Positions 32,301-38,149 are shown, counted from the stretch's first letter. The stretch is DNA of 64,000 nucleotides from Diphasiastrum complanatum (GCA_029204225.1 CM055100.1:4512111-4576110); one strand, 5' to 3'. Translations and numbers: made by a program. The notes: a model not told the origin generated them from the sequence alone.

Positions 32301-34331
32301 ACATGGTGCAATACTGCATCTTCTCACCATAGCATTCTTATTGTTGTTATTCAACATTCTTGGATGATGCGATTTGTTGGAAATGCACATTCATGTGGAG
32401 TCTCAGCCCATGATGCTACCATGTGGCACTCTTAGACCATCAAAGTAGTGAGATCCTTTTTGCAACATGCTAATTCTTTATGCTCGATAAAAATCTATTG
32501 CTACCACCACTCCACTTTATGAGGCACACTAGCAATTGTATCTTATTGATGTTTAGTAACAAATTTTTCGCCCATTCAAAGTGGCGAAAAAAATTTGGTT
32601 TCCTTGAGATTGTTGTGTACATTACACTAGCGACATATTGCTTTACACCCCACCAAGGCACACACCACACCAGGCATGAACTAGCTACTAGCAAAATTGC
32701 AATATGAATTTCATCCACTTTTCAAATTTTTCCTTTTGCCCGATTTGGCCCCAAAAAGGGATCAAATTGGGCCAACAAGCACATTGGAGCTAATTCCCAA
32801 AAACGGTTGTCTCCTTATCCCTCAAATTTTTCTACTTTTCCTACGTTTCAAAACCACTCCCTTCTCCTCATCCAAGCTGCAAGAGACCCATTCTCCTCTC
32901 CATCTTTTGGTGAGATTTTTAGTAGGTGGGTTCAGGGTCAGAGTTCATGGATTAAATAAAGATTGAAATAATACAACTACAAGCTTTTCTGTGAGCTAGA
33001 TGAGGGCATCTGTTACTCGTAGTAGATTGATTGATATTTTCACCTCATTCATCCAAAAAAATGTATGTAACAAGACCCCTACTACTTAAATTAACATGTC
33101 TGTGGATAAAAGCCTAAAACAAAACTCACGGAAAAAAGGAAAGAAAAATTTGAGTTTCAAAAGTTTGATTGCAATTATGGCTGCCAGAGAGTCTAGATTG
33201 TATTCCTGCAGAAACAAACACACGTGTTTTTCTGTGGCTAGGGCAGAGGATATGCGATGCGACGTCTAACTCCAATTACAGCTTGAAAAGTGATCGATAA
33301 TGTGGATATTTACAGACCAAATACAAATGCCTCCAGACCCCACGACTAAGATCAGTATTGACATCTGCAAGGAGATATTTCGGCTCAACAAAGGATATCA
33401 GCACACTTACTGCTTCATAGTTCAAATGCAGGGTAAACTCTTGGGAAGAAAAATTACCCAGTTTAAGGACCCGTGACCTAAAGCATCAAGTCCCAAAACA
33501 GGGTAAATTCCCTGTTTCCGAGGTAAAACCTCGCAAATAAACAAGCTGAGAAAAAAATTTACAAATGATTTTATTGTTCATTCTCTGAAAGTTTACCACA
33601 GTGAACAAATATATCAAGACCAACCTTTTATGTTCCTTACAAAGACAAGATTTTGGATCGAGATAATGAAGTAGTTTGTGAGGTTTGTCCAAGGTGCTTC
33701 AAAAAGAGCTAGCCAAACTTTCCAAAGGCTCGAGGATTTTACTGCACTATAACTAGCTTGAGCCTAGTTAGCACCCATCTCATACTATTATCCACATCAT
33801 GTATGTCATCTTGCTGCTTGACAATAGAGAAGAAGCATAAGCAAACTTGTTGAACAGAGTAAAAAGAAAATGTAGCAGATAGCAGGTAAATTTACAAGCT
33901 CCAGATCATCCCTGTTCTCACCAAAAGGCTGCATTTTTCTCTCCAAAACATTATCTTGTTCTCACCAGAAACTTTAAAAAAAAACTAACAAATTTCTCTC
34001 AAAAATATTATCTTTTTTCTCACCAAAGGTTCAATTTATCTTCTCACCAAAAGATGAAGATTCTCAAAAACACGAGCGAATCTAGCGCTGAAGAAGCTAT
34101 GATATCATCATCTGATGGCTGTAATGACTTCTTGATCCAGCCTGCTGATGGAAGTAGTCTCTGGAAAGTGAACCCCTTGTCCATTTTCAGATTCTGGTCT
34201 CGCCATACATGGCGTGCAAAGAACACGTTGGCATTCACAGGCTGCTTCCTGAACACTGAGTACAAGGTCAGGAACAACGCTGCAAGCCCTATGTTGATGC
34301 CTGCTGAAACTGCTAAACCTAACAGATTCAT
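5972..34331 (-). CDS. CSC1-like: OSCA/CSC1-like calcium-permeable osmosensitive channel, 10 exons
   Basis: Reconstructed plant OSCA/CSC1 gene (TMEM63 superfamily), a plasma-membrane cation channel family opened by hyperosmotic or mechanical stress. Exons: 34331-34048, 31400-31257, 30742-30679, 30526-30314, 19901-19713, 16308-16010, 15632-15353, 12121-11843, 7026-6793, 6121-5972. All borders are GT-AG, phases match, and the sum is 2136 nt (711 codons plus stop), normal for the family. Residues 1-164 carry the N-terminal membrane region ([18 protein letters not shown]). Residues 165-298 are the cytosolic domain ([10 protein letters not shown]), and residues about 299-662 are the channel core ([51 protein letters not shown]). 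The LYSVFRKQP and [10 protein letters not shown] motifs favour the HYP1/RXW8 (OSCA2) group. The start is the first ATG after an in-frame stop. Introns total 26.2 kb. No exon has a stop or frameshift, so the gene looks functional. Confidence 0.88.
6122..6792 (-). other. Intron 9 of the OSCA-like gene
   Basis: 671 bp with GT-AG ends. No repeat or embedded gene was recognised. Confidence 0.8.
6793..7026 (-). CDS. CSC1-like: OSCA-like gene, exon 9
   Basis: Encodes residues 585-662: [20 protein letters not shown], then the last membrane helices ([37 protein letters not shown]). The acceptor is CAATGTAG and the donor GTAGGC, both phase 0. Confidence 0.9.
7027..7856 (-). other. Intron 8, proximal part without recognised content
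   Basis: AT-rich intron sequence. The plus-strand frame at 7171-7467 has no recognisable motif. Confidence 0.6.
7857..8290. repeat. Cluster of GGGAACG motifs with a 60-bp tandem duplication
   Basis: Many copies of GGGAACG(T/C/G) or its complement CGTTCCC occur at 7860-7925 and 8130-8285, including the palindrome gggaacgcgttccc twice. A 60-bp unit is tandemly duplicated (8091-8150 and 8151-8210) with one difference in the first 57 bases. The family is not recognised; it may be a decayed miniature element inside intron 8. Confidence 0.7.
8291..8866 (-). other. Intron 8, stretch without recognised content
   Basis: No coding, repeat or RNA feature was identified between the GGGAACG cluster and the CT microsatellite. 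Confidence 0.5.
8867..8927. repeat. (CT)n microsatellite, about 30 units
   Basis: An uninterrupted CT run of 61 bases. It generates artificial Ser-Leu or Arg-Glu open frames on both strands, which are not called as genes. Confidence 0.98.
8928..9255 (+). other. Low-complexity Ala/Ser/Thr-coding stretch
   Basis: A GCT/ATC-rich imperfect trinucleotide stretch stays open to 9255 on the plus strand (also open on both other frames of the CT tract). The product would be a compositionally biased Ala-Thr-Ser-Ile peptide without a recognised domain. It lies just before the hairpin element and a LINE relic in the intron. It is probably not a gene. Confidence 0.25.
9304..9618. mobile_element. 315-bp inverted-repeat (foldback/MITE-like) element
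   Basis: Two arms of about 155 bp (9304-9460 and 9463-9618) are near-perfect reverse complements, beginning taagttaattatgac and meeting at aggtgtcggacacct. The RNA would fold into one long hairpin. No clear target duplication or transposase was found. The class could be a foldback MITE or an inverted duplication of intron sequence. Confidence 0.85.
9630..9760 (+). pseudogene. Ty3/gypsy integrase C-terminal tail
   Basis: The plus frame reads [20 protein letters not shown] followed by RLKK. This is the highly conserved end of gypsy (chromovirus-type) pol (AYxLxLPExxxVHPVFHVSxLKK). Nothing upstream of it belongs to the same element because the hairpin element abuts it. The frame continues into LINE-like sequence, so the two relics are joined at a chimeric junction near 9760. 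Confidence 0.7.
9761..10830 (+). pseudogene. LINE (non-LTR retrotransposon) relic with APE-type endonuclease
   Basis: Pieces in several frames give the order expected of a plant LINE. First is an ORF1/ORF2-linker-like segment ([20 protein letters not shown], 9820-9890), then [10 protein letters not shown] (about 10275), [15 protein letters not shown] (about 10400) and DFNARHG (about 10520, where functional copies have GDFNAR). The last part is [13 protein letters not shown] ... [13 protein letters not shown] (about 10720-10820), the SDH end of the endonuclease. Stops and frameshifts throughout show it is dead. No reverse transcriptase follows. It lies antisense in intron 8 of the channel gene. 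Confidence 0.72.
10831..11842 (-). other. Intron 8, distal part without recognised content
   Basis: It may include further decayed LINE sequence up to about 11140, but no diagnostic motif was seen. Several short frames lack any recognisable product. Confidence 0.5.
11843..12121 (-). CDS. CSC1-like: OSCA-like gene, exon 8
   Basis: Encodes residues 492-584, including [20 protein letters not shown], the [17 protein letters not shown] segment and the [12 protein letters not shown] motif, with three to four predicted membrane helices. The acceptor is GGCATGCAG and the donor GTATAT, both phase 0. Confidence 0.93.
12949..13100. repeat. Partial tandem duplication, period about 96 bp
   Basis: caagttatatctttatatca with the following ~30 bases occurs at 12949 and again at 13045. 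The copies are nearly identical for about 50 bases. Confidence 0.8.
14847..14868. repeat. (TG)n microsatellite
   Basis: Eleven TG units within intron 7. Confidence 0.95.
15353..15632 (-). CDS. CSC1-like: OSCA-like gene, exon 7
   Basis: Encodes residues 398-491. It has [20 protein letters not shown], the pore-region helix [12 protein letters not shown], the [16 protein letters not shown] loop, and ends [11 protein letters not shown], a conserved exon end in this family. The acceptor is GTGGTGCAG and the donor GTATGA. Confidence 0.93.
15633..16009 (-). other. Intron 6 of the OSCA-like gene
   Basis: 377 bp, one of the few short introns. Nothing embedded was recognised. Confidence 0.8.
16010..16308 (-). 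CDS. CSC1-like: OSCA-like gene, exon 6
   Basis: Encodes residues 299-397 plus two bases of codon 398. It contains the family signature [13 protein letters not shown], then [20 protein letters not shown], and then a membrane segment around [19 protein letters not shown]. The acceptor is TTATTGCAG and the donor GTGAGC. Confidence 0.93.
16309..18506 (-). other. Intron 5, part without recognised genes
   Basis: Contains a (GA)n tract (17321-17371) that creates artificial SLSLSL frames. It also holds overlapping antisense frames at 17791-18237 (plus, 148 codons) and 17808-18197 (minus, 129 codons) with no recognised domain. The latter may be decayed upstream sequence of the gypsy relic that follows. 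Confidence 0.5.
17321..17371. repeat. (GA)n microsatellite, about 25 units
   Basis: An uninterrupted GA run of 51 bases in intron 5. Confidence 0.98.
18507..18790 (+). pseudogene. Ty3/gypsy integrase relic
   Basis: Plus-strand translation gives [11 protein letters not shown] (the 'xKxAHFI' strand), then IVSDRDT (second catalytic Asp motif, VSDRDxxF), then [19 protein letters not shown] (HPQTDGQTERVNR motif with the catalytic Glu). Stop codons interrupt it at least three times. It is a fragment of a dead gypsy element in intron 5, antisense to the channel gene. Confidence 0.7.
19713..19901 (-). CDS. CSC1-like: OSCA-like gene, exon 5
   Basis: Encodes residues 236-298 in phase 0 at both ends. 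It is a charged, probably helical segment ([15 protein letters not shown] ... [19 protein letters not shown]) matching the variable part of the OSCA cytosolic loop just before the AFVSF motif. The acceptor is TACTCTTAG and the donor GTAATT. The acceptor and the first bases of this exon also occur in a second, decayed copy upstream (near 20170-20200). Confidence 0.85.
19853..20450. repeat. Tandem duplication (~293 bp) covering the exon 5 acceptor
   Basis: The segment about 19853-20145 is repeated, diverged, at about 20146-20450. Shared landmarks are ataagttcctccaattgatg, tgtctatcttc.atcatgtt, ctttcactttggaaaaa and cctacaaaagcaat. Unit 1 includes the acceptor and first ~45 bases of exon 5. Unit 2 therefore carries a decayed copy of that splice acceptor and exon start near 20170-20200. 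Confidence 0.85.
20451..21111. other. Intron 4 stretch, nothing recognised
   Basis: No repeat partner or coding motif was identified. The minus frame at 20670-20873 has no recognised product. Confidence 0.45.
21112..21189 (+). repeat. Left part of an older LTR split by the young copia insertion
   Basis: Begins TGTTATGACC. Joined with 27056-27329, after removal of the copia element and one target copy, it gives an LTR of about 352 bp ending TCTAACA, with matching TGTTA/TAACA termini. Confidence 0.6.
21185..21189. repeat. Target site duplication (catag), left copy
   Basis: catag directly precedes the 5' LTR and recurs at 27051-27055 directly after the 3' LTR. Confidence 0.97.
21474..21482 (+). 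promoter_or_regulatory. LTR TATA box (tataaatag)
   Basis: A canonical TATA box 285 bases into the 5' LTR, expected to drive the element's genomic RNA. The same site is at 26682-26690 in the 3' LTR and, on the minus strand, at 59609-59617 in the 5' LTR of copy 2. Confidence 0.8.
21628..21641. promoter_or_regulatory. 14-bp perfect palindrome with G-box core (ttcacacgtgtgaa)
   Basis: The palindrome contains CACGTG and lies about 150 bp downstream of the LTR TATA box. It is kept in all four young LTRs. It may bind bHLH/bZIP factors or simply be a short stem in the RNA. Confidence 0.5.
21843..21854 (+). promoter_or_regulatory. Primer-binding site, tRNA-iMet type
   Basis: tggtatcagagc begins right after the LTR's terminal CA, as in most plant Ty1/copia elements. 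It primes minus-strand DNA synthesis. Confidence 0.93.
21855..22451 (+). other. Untranslated leader of copia copy 1
   Basis: About 600 bases between the primer site and the gag ATG without a conserved frame; presumed to hold the packaging signal. It differs from copy 2 at a few positions (for example near 22038 and 22311). Confidence 0.7.
22452..26402 (+). CDS. Copia gag-pol polyprotein, intact (1316 aa)
   Basis: A single frame encoding all copia activities in canonical order. Residues 1-200 are gag (W-rich start, UBN2-like), with a CCHC zinc knuckle at C245/C248/H253/C258. The aspartic protease has DSGAT at 306-310. The integrase zinc motif is H439/H444/C473/C476, and its catalytic triad is D503/D565/E601 (exact DD35E spacing). 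Reverse transcriptase spans about 826-1070 with YVDD at 992-995. RNase H spans about 1150-1290 (acidic D1156/D1158, E1197, D1234). The ATG is the first in frame. The stop codon is formed by LTR bases 3-5, so the frame runs through the purine tract. It differs from copy 2 at residues 192 (T/A), 760 (K/Q) and 990 (I/L). All catalytic residues are present. Confidence 0.97.
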   Translation: MATNGGYMLESNDRLTSLNYSTWKVRMESLLEMNELMDIVVGVEERPLAPQEQLRYDKRAKKALHMIKMNVTNELIKEVGKCTSSSEAWEALKKVYESKSTSRVLTLRRQIFSCMQKKSENGHAFVLRVKALNDELACINDGINNEELVQVILNGLLDDHANLVQSYAIQKCLPSVGDLQEVLLAEEFRLQTRVGASSTSQGGEEEAMFSKGKFKGKGKSNWSKGQDQGEHSTFGKKKDRSKLKCFYCGVKGHFASDCFKKKRDQGEKQTNLTIDEGGDELLSNDAFVMSSCLLANHGDIDPWWIDSGATSHMTYHKEYFSSLMAFDGDRKVIYTANDGECAIKGIGTIPISLSTNRNIELKDVLLIPSITKNLLSVSQMLDKGFKVEFDGDACLIKKGCSIIAKGKRQGKLFKLDACVVANQVGCMANEQMSIQEVWHKRMGHLNYKALEVIAKKEVVRGLPKSLTCLNHVCEECALSKSHRLPYTRSISRSKMPFSLLHSDIHGVTTISNGGAKMYVTFIDDFSRFCWVYLLKSKDEVFDVFVKFKVAIETQFTTKIKCLRSDNGGEYISNKFKAFCDEHGIKREYTCPRTPQQNGVAERKNRTLCESAKAMRLNANLPKPFWSDALLCANFLCNRWPSVVLEGKTPFEALFGTKPNVKFLRTFGCICYFNITLDDRTKEDPSSRKGIFVGYSEVSKAYRIYVPSIKKVFTSRDVIFDESNIPKVVSSDDGVVATNVLDDNGVDDTLDVDVEEASSSKIPRRTPRHKVKPSRLTYDGKGKQVVDGSNYAFLTSFDVPSCVDEARQEEEWIQAMDLEFEALMKNNTWRLVELPKGKSAIGCKWIFKVKTNQDGSINKFKARLVAKGYAQEHGIDYEETFAPVAKMVSIRVIISLATLYGWDLWQLDISNAFLNGDLEEEVYMEQPESYVSHSKPNHVCFLQKSLYGLKQAPRSWYARLNSFLLSQNFTMSEYDHSLYFRISANDVTILIIYVDDIILSGGNKEDIEDIKKALKKEFEVHDLGLLSYILGIEVIRTSQITFISQEKYAISILNRFHMVDANPIDTPMESHVKLTIRGNERSFEDITLYRKLIGSLIYLTITRPDLSYCVGRLSQFMQDPSIEHWKLGKRILRYISGTKDFGIVYRGSSPNLFGFSDSDFAGDLMDRKSINAHAIFIGDGAISWMSKKQATISLSSSEAEYKALTSCTKEMVWIKRMIMELHLLDFSESPIIFCDNLSAQSLASNPVFHARSKHIEVAYHFVREQVLAKEIKLEHVPSKECVADIFTKALGKDLFFKHRTSLGVLSKSMLKLVEEGV
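26388..26397 (+). promoter_or_regulatory. Polypurine tract of copia copy 1
   Basis: gaagagggag abuts the 3' LTR and would prime plus-strand synthesis. Unusually it is also coding, within the last few codons of the polyprotein. Confidence 0.85.
26398..27050 (+). repeat. 3' LTR of copia copy 1
   Basis: 653 bp, identical by eye to the 5' LTR. Its first bases supply the polyprotein stop codon. Confidence 0.98.
27051..27055. repeat. Target site duplication (catag), right copy
   Basis: Matches 21185-21189. Confidence 0.97.
27056..27329 (+). repeat. Right part of the older LTR split by copia copy 1
   Basis: Continues the LTR begun at 21112 and ends TCTAACA. One base further starts a primer-site-like sequence tggtatcaaagcc (27331-27343), so this was the 5' LTR of an older plus-strand element. 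About 340 bp later comes gypsy integrase sequence. Confidence 0.6.
27331..27343 (+). promoter_or_regulatory. Primer-binding-site-like sequence of the older element
   Basis: tggtatcaaagcc is one base after the older LTR's end and is complementary in type to tRNA-Met. Confidence 0.5.
27660..28340 (+). pseudogene. Ty3/gypsy integrase, decayed
   Basis: Begins with the zinc-binding H2C2 region ([20 protein letters not shown]). Next is [10 protein letters not shown], where working enzymes have MDFIVGLP, so the first catalytic Asp has become Asn. VSDWDSKLN (second Asp motif) and [12 protein letters not shown] (catalytic Glu motif) follow, then [20 protein letters not shown], a conserved post-core segment. 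A frameshift near 27940 coincides with a 44-bp local duplication around tgacgtca. Gag, protease and reverse transcriptase are missing between the primer site and this fragment, so the element is internally deleted. Confidence 0.85.
27884..27935. repeat. Short duplication carrying TGACGTCA twice
   Basis: catgacgtcatatgg occurs at 27882 and 27926 (period 44). It lies in the decayed gypsy integrase and causes its frame disruption. Confidence 0.7.
28341..30313. other. Intron 4, rest
   Basis: Just after 28341 there may be more gypsy pol tail, but no diagnostic motif remains. From about 28600 to 30313 nothing coding was recognised. A 76-bp-period tandem repeat lies at 29821-29960. Confidence 0.5.
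29821..29960. repeat. Two diverged tandem copies, period about 76 bp
   Basis: gacatgtg.cactcat.cactgg/agaccaagtgt units begin at 29821 and 29897. The unit contains internal inverted motifs (gacacgtgtc, catgtgtc). Confidence 0.75.
30314..30526 (-). CDS. CSC1-like: OSCA-like gene, exon 4
   Basis: Encodes residues 165-235, the beginning of the cytosolic domain. It opens EYKHIS, contains [10 protein letters not shown] (the conserved QFTVLVR-type strand) and ends near [17 protein letters not shown]. The acceptor is CTTATCAG and the donor GTATAA, both phase 0. The next exon lies 10.4 kb away because intron 4 holds the retrotransposons. Confidence 0.9.
30679..30742 (-). CDS. CSC1-like: OSCA-like gene, exon 3 (64 nt)
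   Basis: A short exon encoding [20 protein letters not shown] and one more Leu, a membrane-spanning segment. It is bounded by TTTTTTACAG and GTATGC. The first base completes the split Arg codon from exon 2, and the exon ends in phase 0. Confidence 0.87.
31257..31400 (-). CDS. CSC1-like: OSCA-like gene, exon 2
   Basis: Encodes residues 95-143 (both end codons split). It carries the membrane stretch around ILVPVNY and the [14 protein letters not shown] motif that precedes the conserved LWVH. The acceptor is TCTTGTGCAG, the donor GTGAGT, and both flanking introns are phase 2. Confidence 0.9.
31401..34047 (-). other. Intron 1 of the OSCA-like gene
   Basis: 2647 bp with GT-AG ends (GTGAGA...GTGCAG). 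No embedded element was recognised. Introns 2 (30743-31256) and 3 (30527-30678) are likewise plain. Confidence 0.75.
34048..34331 (-). CDS. CSC1-like: OSCA-like gene, exon 1 (N-terminus)
   Basis: Encodes residues 1-94 plus two bases of codon 95. It begins with a hydrophobic segment (residues about 7-24) followed by LYSVFRKQP, the N-terminal first membrane segment and loop of OSCA2-type proteins, and ends with the LDSLVFLR motif before the next membrane segment. The ATG at 34331 is chosen because an in-frame TGA lies just upstream; a GTG at 34352 is also in frame but is not a likely plant start. The donor is GTGAGA; the intron is phase 2. Confidence 0.88.
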
Positions 34332-34606
34332 TGCCCAAGCTCCCAAGTCCACTCTTTTTCTTCAATTTCTGCAGATTCAAGTCATCAGCTTGCTCAACCG
34401 GCCATACACTTCATGAAGTTATTATGAACAGTTTTAAGAGAAAACTGATACACCTGTCATAGCTATGTGCTGGCAAAGCATATGAACTGTTCTAAGAGAA
34501 AAGTGATCTATCTGCAATTGTCAGAGCTACATATGCTGGTCAATCAATTGAGAGGAAAAAGAAAGACAAAAAAGGAGAGTAGAAAAAGTGGTGATGTTGG
34601 GAATAC

Positions 34607-34614
34607 ATATATAT
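34607..34614 (-). promoter_or_regulatory. TATA-like element upstream of the OSCA-like gene
   Basis: An atatatat tract about 276 bp upstream of the chosen ATG is the best TATA candidate on the minus strand. It leaves room for a 5' UTR of about 245 bases. This rests on position and base composition only. Confidence 0.3.
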
Positions 34615-34669
34615 TTGAATAGAATGAAGTTGGGAAAAGATAATGTGAGGTGGCACAAGAATTCCACTC

Positions 34670-34677
34670 CCACGTGG
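34670..34677. promoter_or_regulatory. G-box/ABRE core CCACGTGG
   Basis: A perfect 8-bp palindrome CCACGTGG lies about 340 bp upstream of the channel gene's ATG and overlaps the start of the 55-bp tandem repeat by two bases. This core binds bZIP (ABF/GBF) and bHLH factors in plants. A role in stress or ABA response of the gene is inference. Confidence 0.4.
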
Positions 34678-34785
34678 CCATTTTTAAAGTCAAGTAGAGA
34701 GTGGCACATTGAGCCCTATGAGTAGTGACTGGCCATTTTTAAAGTCAAGTAGAGAGTGGCACATTGAGCCCTATGAGTAGTGACT
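34676..34785. repeat. Perfect tandem duplication of 55 bp
   Basis: Units 34676-34730 and 34731-34785 are identical (ggccatttttaaagtcaagt ... gagtagtgact). They lie 345-455 bp upstream of the channel gene start, so the duplication is recent and promoter-proximal. Confidence 0.95.
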
Positions 34786-36837
34786 GACCCAAATTTAGGA
34801 GACTAGGAGTGGACTTCATTCACAATTGGGCAATAGAATAGAGAGCATAAGCCGCCTGAGGCTCGACAAAAGGCTGTTCTTTAAACTTGAGTCCAAACAA
34901 AGACAACCTTGAATGAAGGGCAAACCTCAAAGCCCCCAATCTTAAGGGCACATAGAAAGATGGTCTTCAAACTTGAGTCCAAGCAACAACAAGCTTGAGA
35001 GAAGCGCAAACCTCAAAATTAGTTCCCAAAGGTCAAACTTTGAACTAGTCAAAGCAAAATCAACTTGGGAGGAAAAACTTTAACTAAGAAGTGTCCAAGT
35101 GAAAAGGGCCTCCTCATATGCGCACATGGGGACTTTGATGTGAGTGGGCAAACCCACAAGCCAAGCTATTATCCCCCATCTATGAATCGTTGGTTTAACT
35201 GATGGCTCAAATATTTCAAAGTCATGTCTTTACCTTGACTAGATTTCATAGCAATTTAGATTCATTTGGCAAGATAAAGTGCCTACTTAGGTATTTTCAA
35301 TCAACTCACGTCTTGTTGAATCTTTAAGAATTACACTAAACTTGTATTGGAATAGGGTTGCACACCTCCCTACTCATATTCCATGAGGTGTACATATTTT
35401 GTGAATGAGTTCTTGGGCAAGAAAATGAGGAAGGGGCTTAAACCTTCATGCCAATTAAGTTACCCAATTGTGAATTTGTTTGGTTATCATGAGGGTAGTC
35501 GATGGTCGTTATGGGGCAACAATGGAAATGTTGGACACTCAAATAGAGATCATGAGTACAAGTTCTTTGAAAGTATATCTCCTAAGAATCGCCATTGTTA
35601 GTAAAGGCTTGTTAGTTATGTCTTTGATCATTTATTGATGAGGCCTACAAGAGAAACAAGAATAACCTTTAGCATCAATTGTTGCTCCACAATGGTAGTT
35701 GCAATTGACCGCCTCTTTTGCATGCACCAAAGGCATGGCAATTCAGCAAGAGCATGAAAAAAGACACAAATAGAAAGTAGGTATAGTGCCAATGGGGGTC
35801 TCAACTTCAATTTTTAGTGAGAGACATAGTAAAATCGAAGAAAATAAATGCACAAGATGATAGGCATAGGTCAATGGACATTCTTAAGCCCAGATCCTTC
35901 ATAAAAATCCGTTTTCTAAAAAAAAATTAGGACTCTCTTAAATTTGTTATGCTCATATATGCGCTACTATGTTCTTTACTTAGGTGATGTGGGTTTTGAT
36001 CATTATGTGATCTACGAGACTCGTGTGGCATCTTCAGTGAATTTACCACCACTAGTATTCGACTTGGTATTAAACAAAGTTCATTGGTGGCTCTAAGACT
36101 CACCACCTATTGCACATAACACCTATAGGATTTTGAGTTTCTCACACATTCCAATGATCATTTCATCAACTCATATATGTTTGCTATGTTTGTTGAGTTG
36201 CTTATGAGAGGCATGGAAACAAAATGAACATTTTGTTAATAAATAATTGCAATTTTTCCAAATATAACTTGTTGAGAAAAAAAAAAGTTTCATGCCTGCA
36301 ATCAAGTTTTTAACAACACATGGAACCATTCTTGTTGGCTATGCCTGAGCTAGTACATGAACATGTTCAGTGAATTTTTTCTAGGGTGTCTTAGCCATCC
36401 ACAACTTACAAGAAGGGTCATGCTACCAAAATGCCCATTCTCAGATGTTTACAACTCCAAATCCATAGACCATGCTCAATATCCCTGTTTTTTCACAAAA
36501 TAAATCTTAGTTGTAAACTTTCCAGCTTTCTTGGACATCTTTTCATCACCCAAAATTACCTTTTGAATTATTCAGGCACATCGTTCCGTGGTTCTTGTTT
36601 TTTTTTCTTCCTCTAGTGAATTGATTTTGGTTTTGGTTTTGCCCTTTGAGACCAATTTATATGTCGTTGAACATTTCTGTTTCATTGATTTATAGGTCAA
36701 AGAATCGTTTTCATAAATATTTGGATCCATCTTTCCTTGAACTTTGTCCAACTTTTGTGTATGAGTGACATGATCATTGATCTCGGGACCACTTTCATAA
36801 TTCTTATTTGGGAGATTACTCCATCTGAAAACTTGGT
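34786..36837. other. Intergenic stretch, little recognised
   Basis: An imperfect tandem similarity (aaacttgagtccaa...gaagg/cgcaaacctcaaa) with period about 96 bp occurs at 34883 and 34979. Short open frames here show no known product. Confidence 0.5.
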
Positions 36838-37870
36838 TTATAACATTGTTTTGCCTATTTTTTTGTCATAAGTATAGTAGGTTTCACGTTTTTTTAACAA
36901 TTGTTCATGGTGGCTTTGACGGAGATTGATCAGAAGTTTGTTGTACTCAAAATCTAGTTGGATCCATACGGCATAGAATTTGCCATAAGTCGATTCAGCT
37001 CCCTCGTCACAAGATAAAACATGACCCATTGGTATGAGTTCATCTTCTATCGGATTAGGAATTGGATTAGCTATAATCCAAGCAATGCTCATCATATTCA
37101 TACTATAGGTGATGGGAGTATCTAGAGTGCGCTCATTAGGAGATGAGATACTCACTTTCGATCTTTCATAATGCCAACAGATATAACCTGAAGTGCAATC
37201 AACAGGTATATCTTCAACCACTTCTCTTGGCCTCATGTTTGATTGATTTTCTAATGCAAATTTGCAAGTTTCACCTTTGGAAACCCCCAGTTCTTGTATA
37301 TCTTAAGGAAATAAGATTCACCTTAGATCCGCCATCTATAGTTGTTGTTTCCTCATAAAACAATTTATTCTTGATTGGAAAAGAAATATTATGCTGCTTA
37401 CTTTCCCAAGTTGCCTCTCTATTGAGAATTTCATTAGATTTTTCAAATCTGGCACAATATAATGGCTCTCATTAAATCTTCGATTCTGTCTTGCCAAAAC
37501 TTCTTTTGCTTGTGGAACAAGCTGTAAGAACTCCCCACAAGCAATATTTATCTTACTTGAAAGAATATTTGCAATCAATTTCATCTTAGGAATCTCTGGT
37601 TCAATCATCTAAAAAGGCTCCTCACTCCAATGCAATTGAGTATCAATAGTTGATCTCTGATGTGAGTTATGTAATGGATTCAAAAGATCTTCACCAATCA
37701 GTGTTTTCTATGTATTAAGAGAGGCGATCCTTGTGGCTTACAAAGCCTCTTCCACTTGAAGATCTTTAGATATTTCTTCTTCTTTGAATCCAAATTTGGA
37801 TAAATTCTTAGTAGATGGTTGACCACTCAGGGATTCAATAGGTAATGAATTTGGAACAACTTCCTTGAGC
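36838..37870 (-). pseudogene. Decayed gypsy-type gag-protease fragment
   Basis: On the minus strand, a gag-like tail (GEFLQLVPQAKEVLARQNRR, about 37500) is followed near 37330 by IDGGSKVNLIS, resembling the D-(T/G)-G-(A/S) active-site strand of plant retropepsins (LDGGSGVNIIS type). After a frameshift come LGVSKGETCKFALENQSNMR and then VVEDIPVDC, matching the usual protease continuation. The identity rests on these motifs only. The frame is broken several times and no reverse transcriptase follows. Confidence 0.45.
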
Positions 37871-38095
37871 TTTTAGCTCTTGTAACCGCCATCACTGGTG
37901 CAACTATCTAATTCATTCATGTTGCTCTCTTCATGGTTGTCTTCAACGCCTATCCAGATAGTCTAACAATTGAAAGAACAATCTAAGTAATCGTCAAAAT
38001 TTGATGATTCGGTTCGATCCTTTCAATATTCTTTTCTTTTCTTTGTTTGGATAGGACTTGGACATCTCTCAGGGTGTCGAGCTAAGTCGCTTTCG

Positions 38096-38142
38096 CAACT
38101 TTATACACGCATGCATGCACACGCGCGCACGCACACACACAT
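38096..38142. repeat. Alternating purine-pyrimidine tract (CA/CG/TG)
   Basis: cttta tacacgcatgcatgcacacg cgcgcacgcacacacacata: about 40 bases of alternating purine-pyrimidine, able in principle to adopt Z-form. Confidence 0.8.
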
Positions 38143-38149
38143 ATTTCTC

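Noticed and set aside
34329-34352. GTG at 34352 as start of the OSCA-like gene
   Set aside because: A TGA lies just upstream in frame and the first ATG (34331) gives a normal N-terminus; non-ATG initiation is not needed.
38096-38142. Z-DNA-like alternating tract as a regulatory site
   Set aside because: Base composition alone does not support a function; recorded only as a simple repeat.
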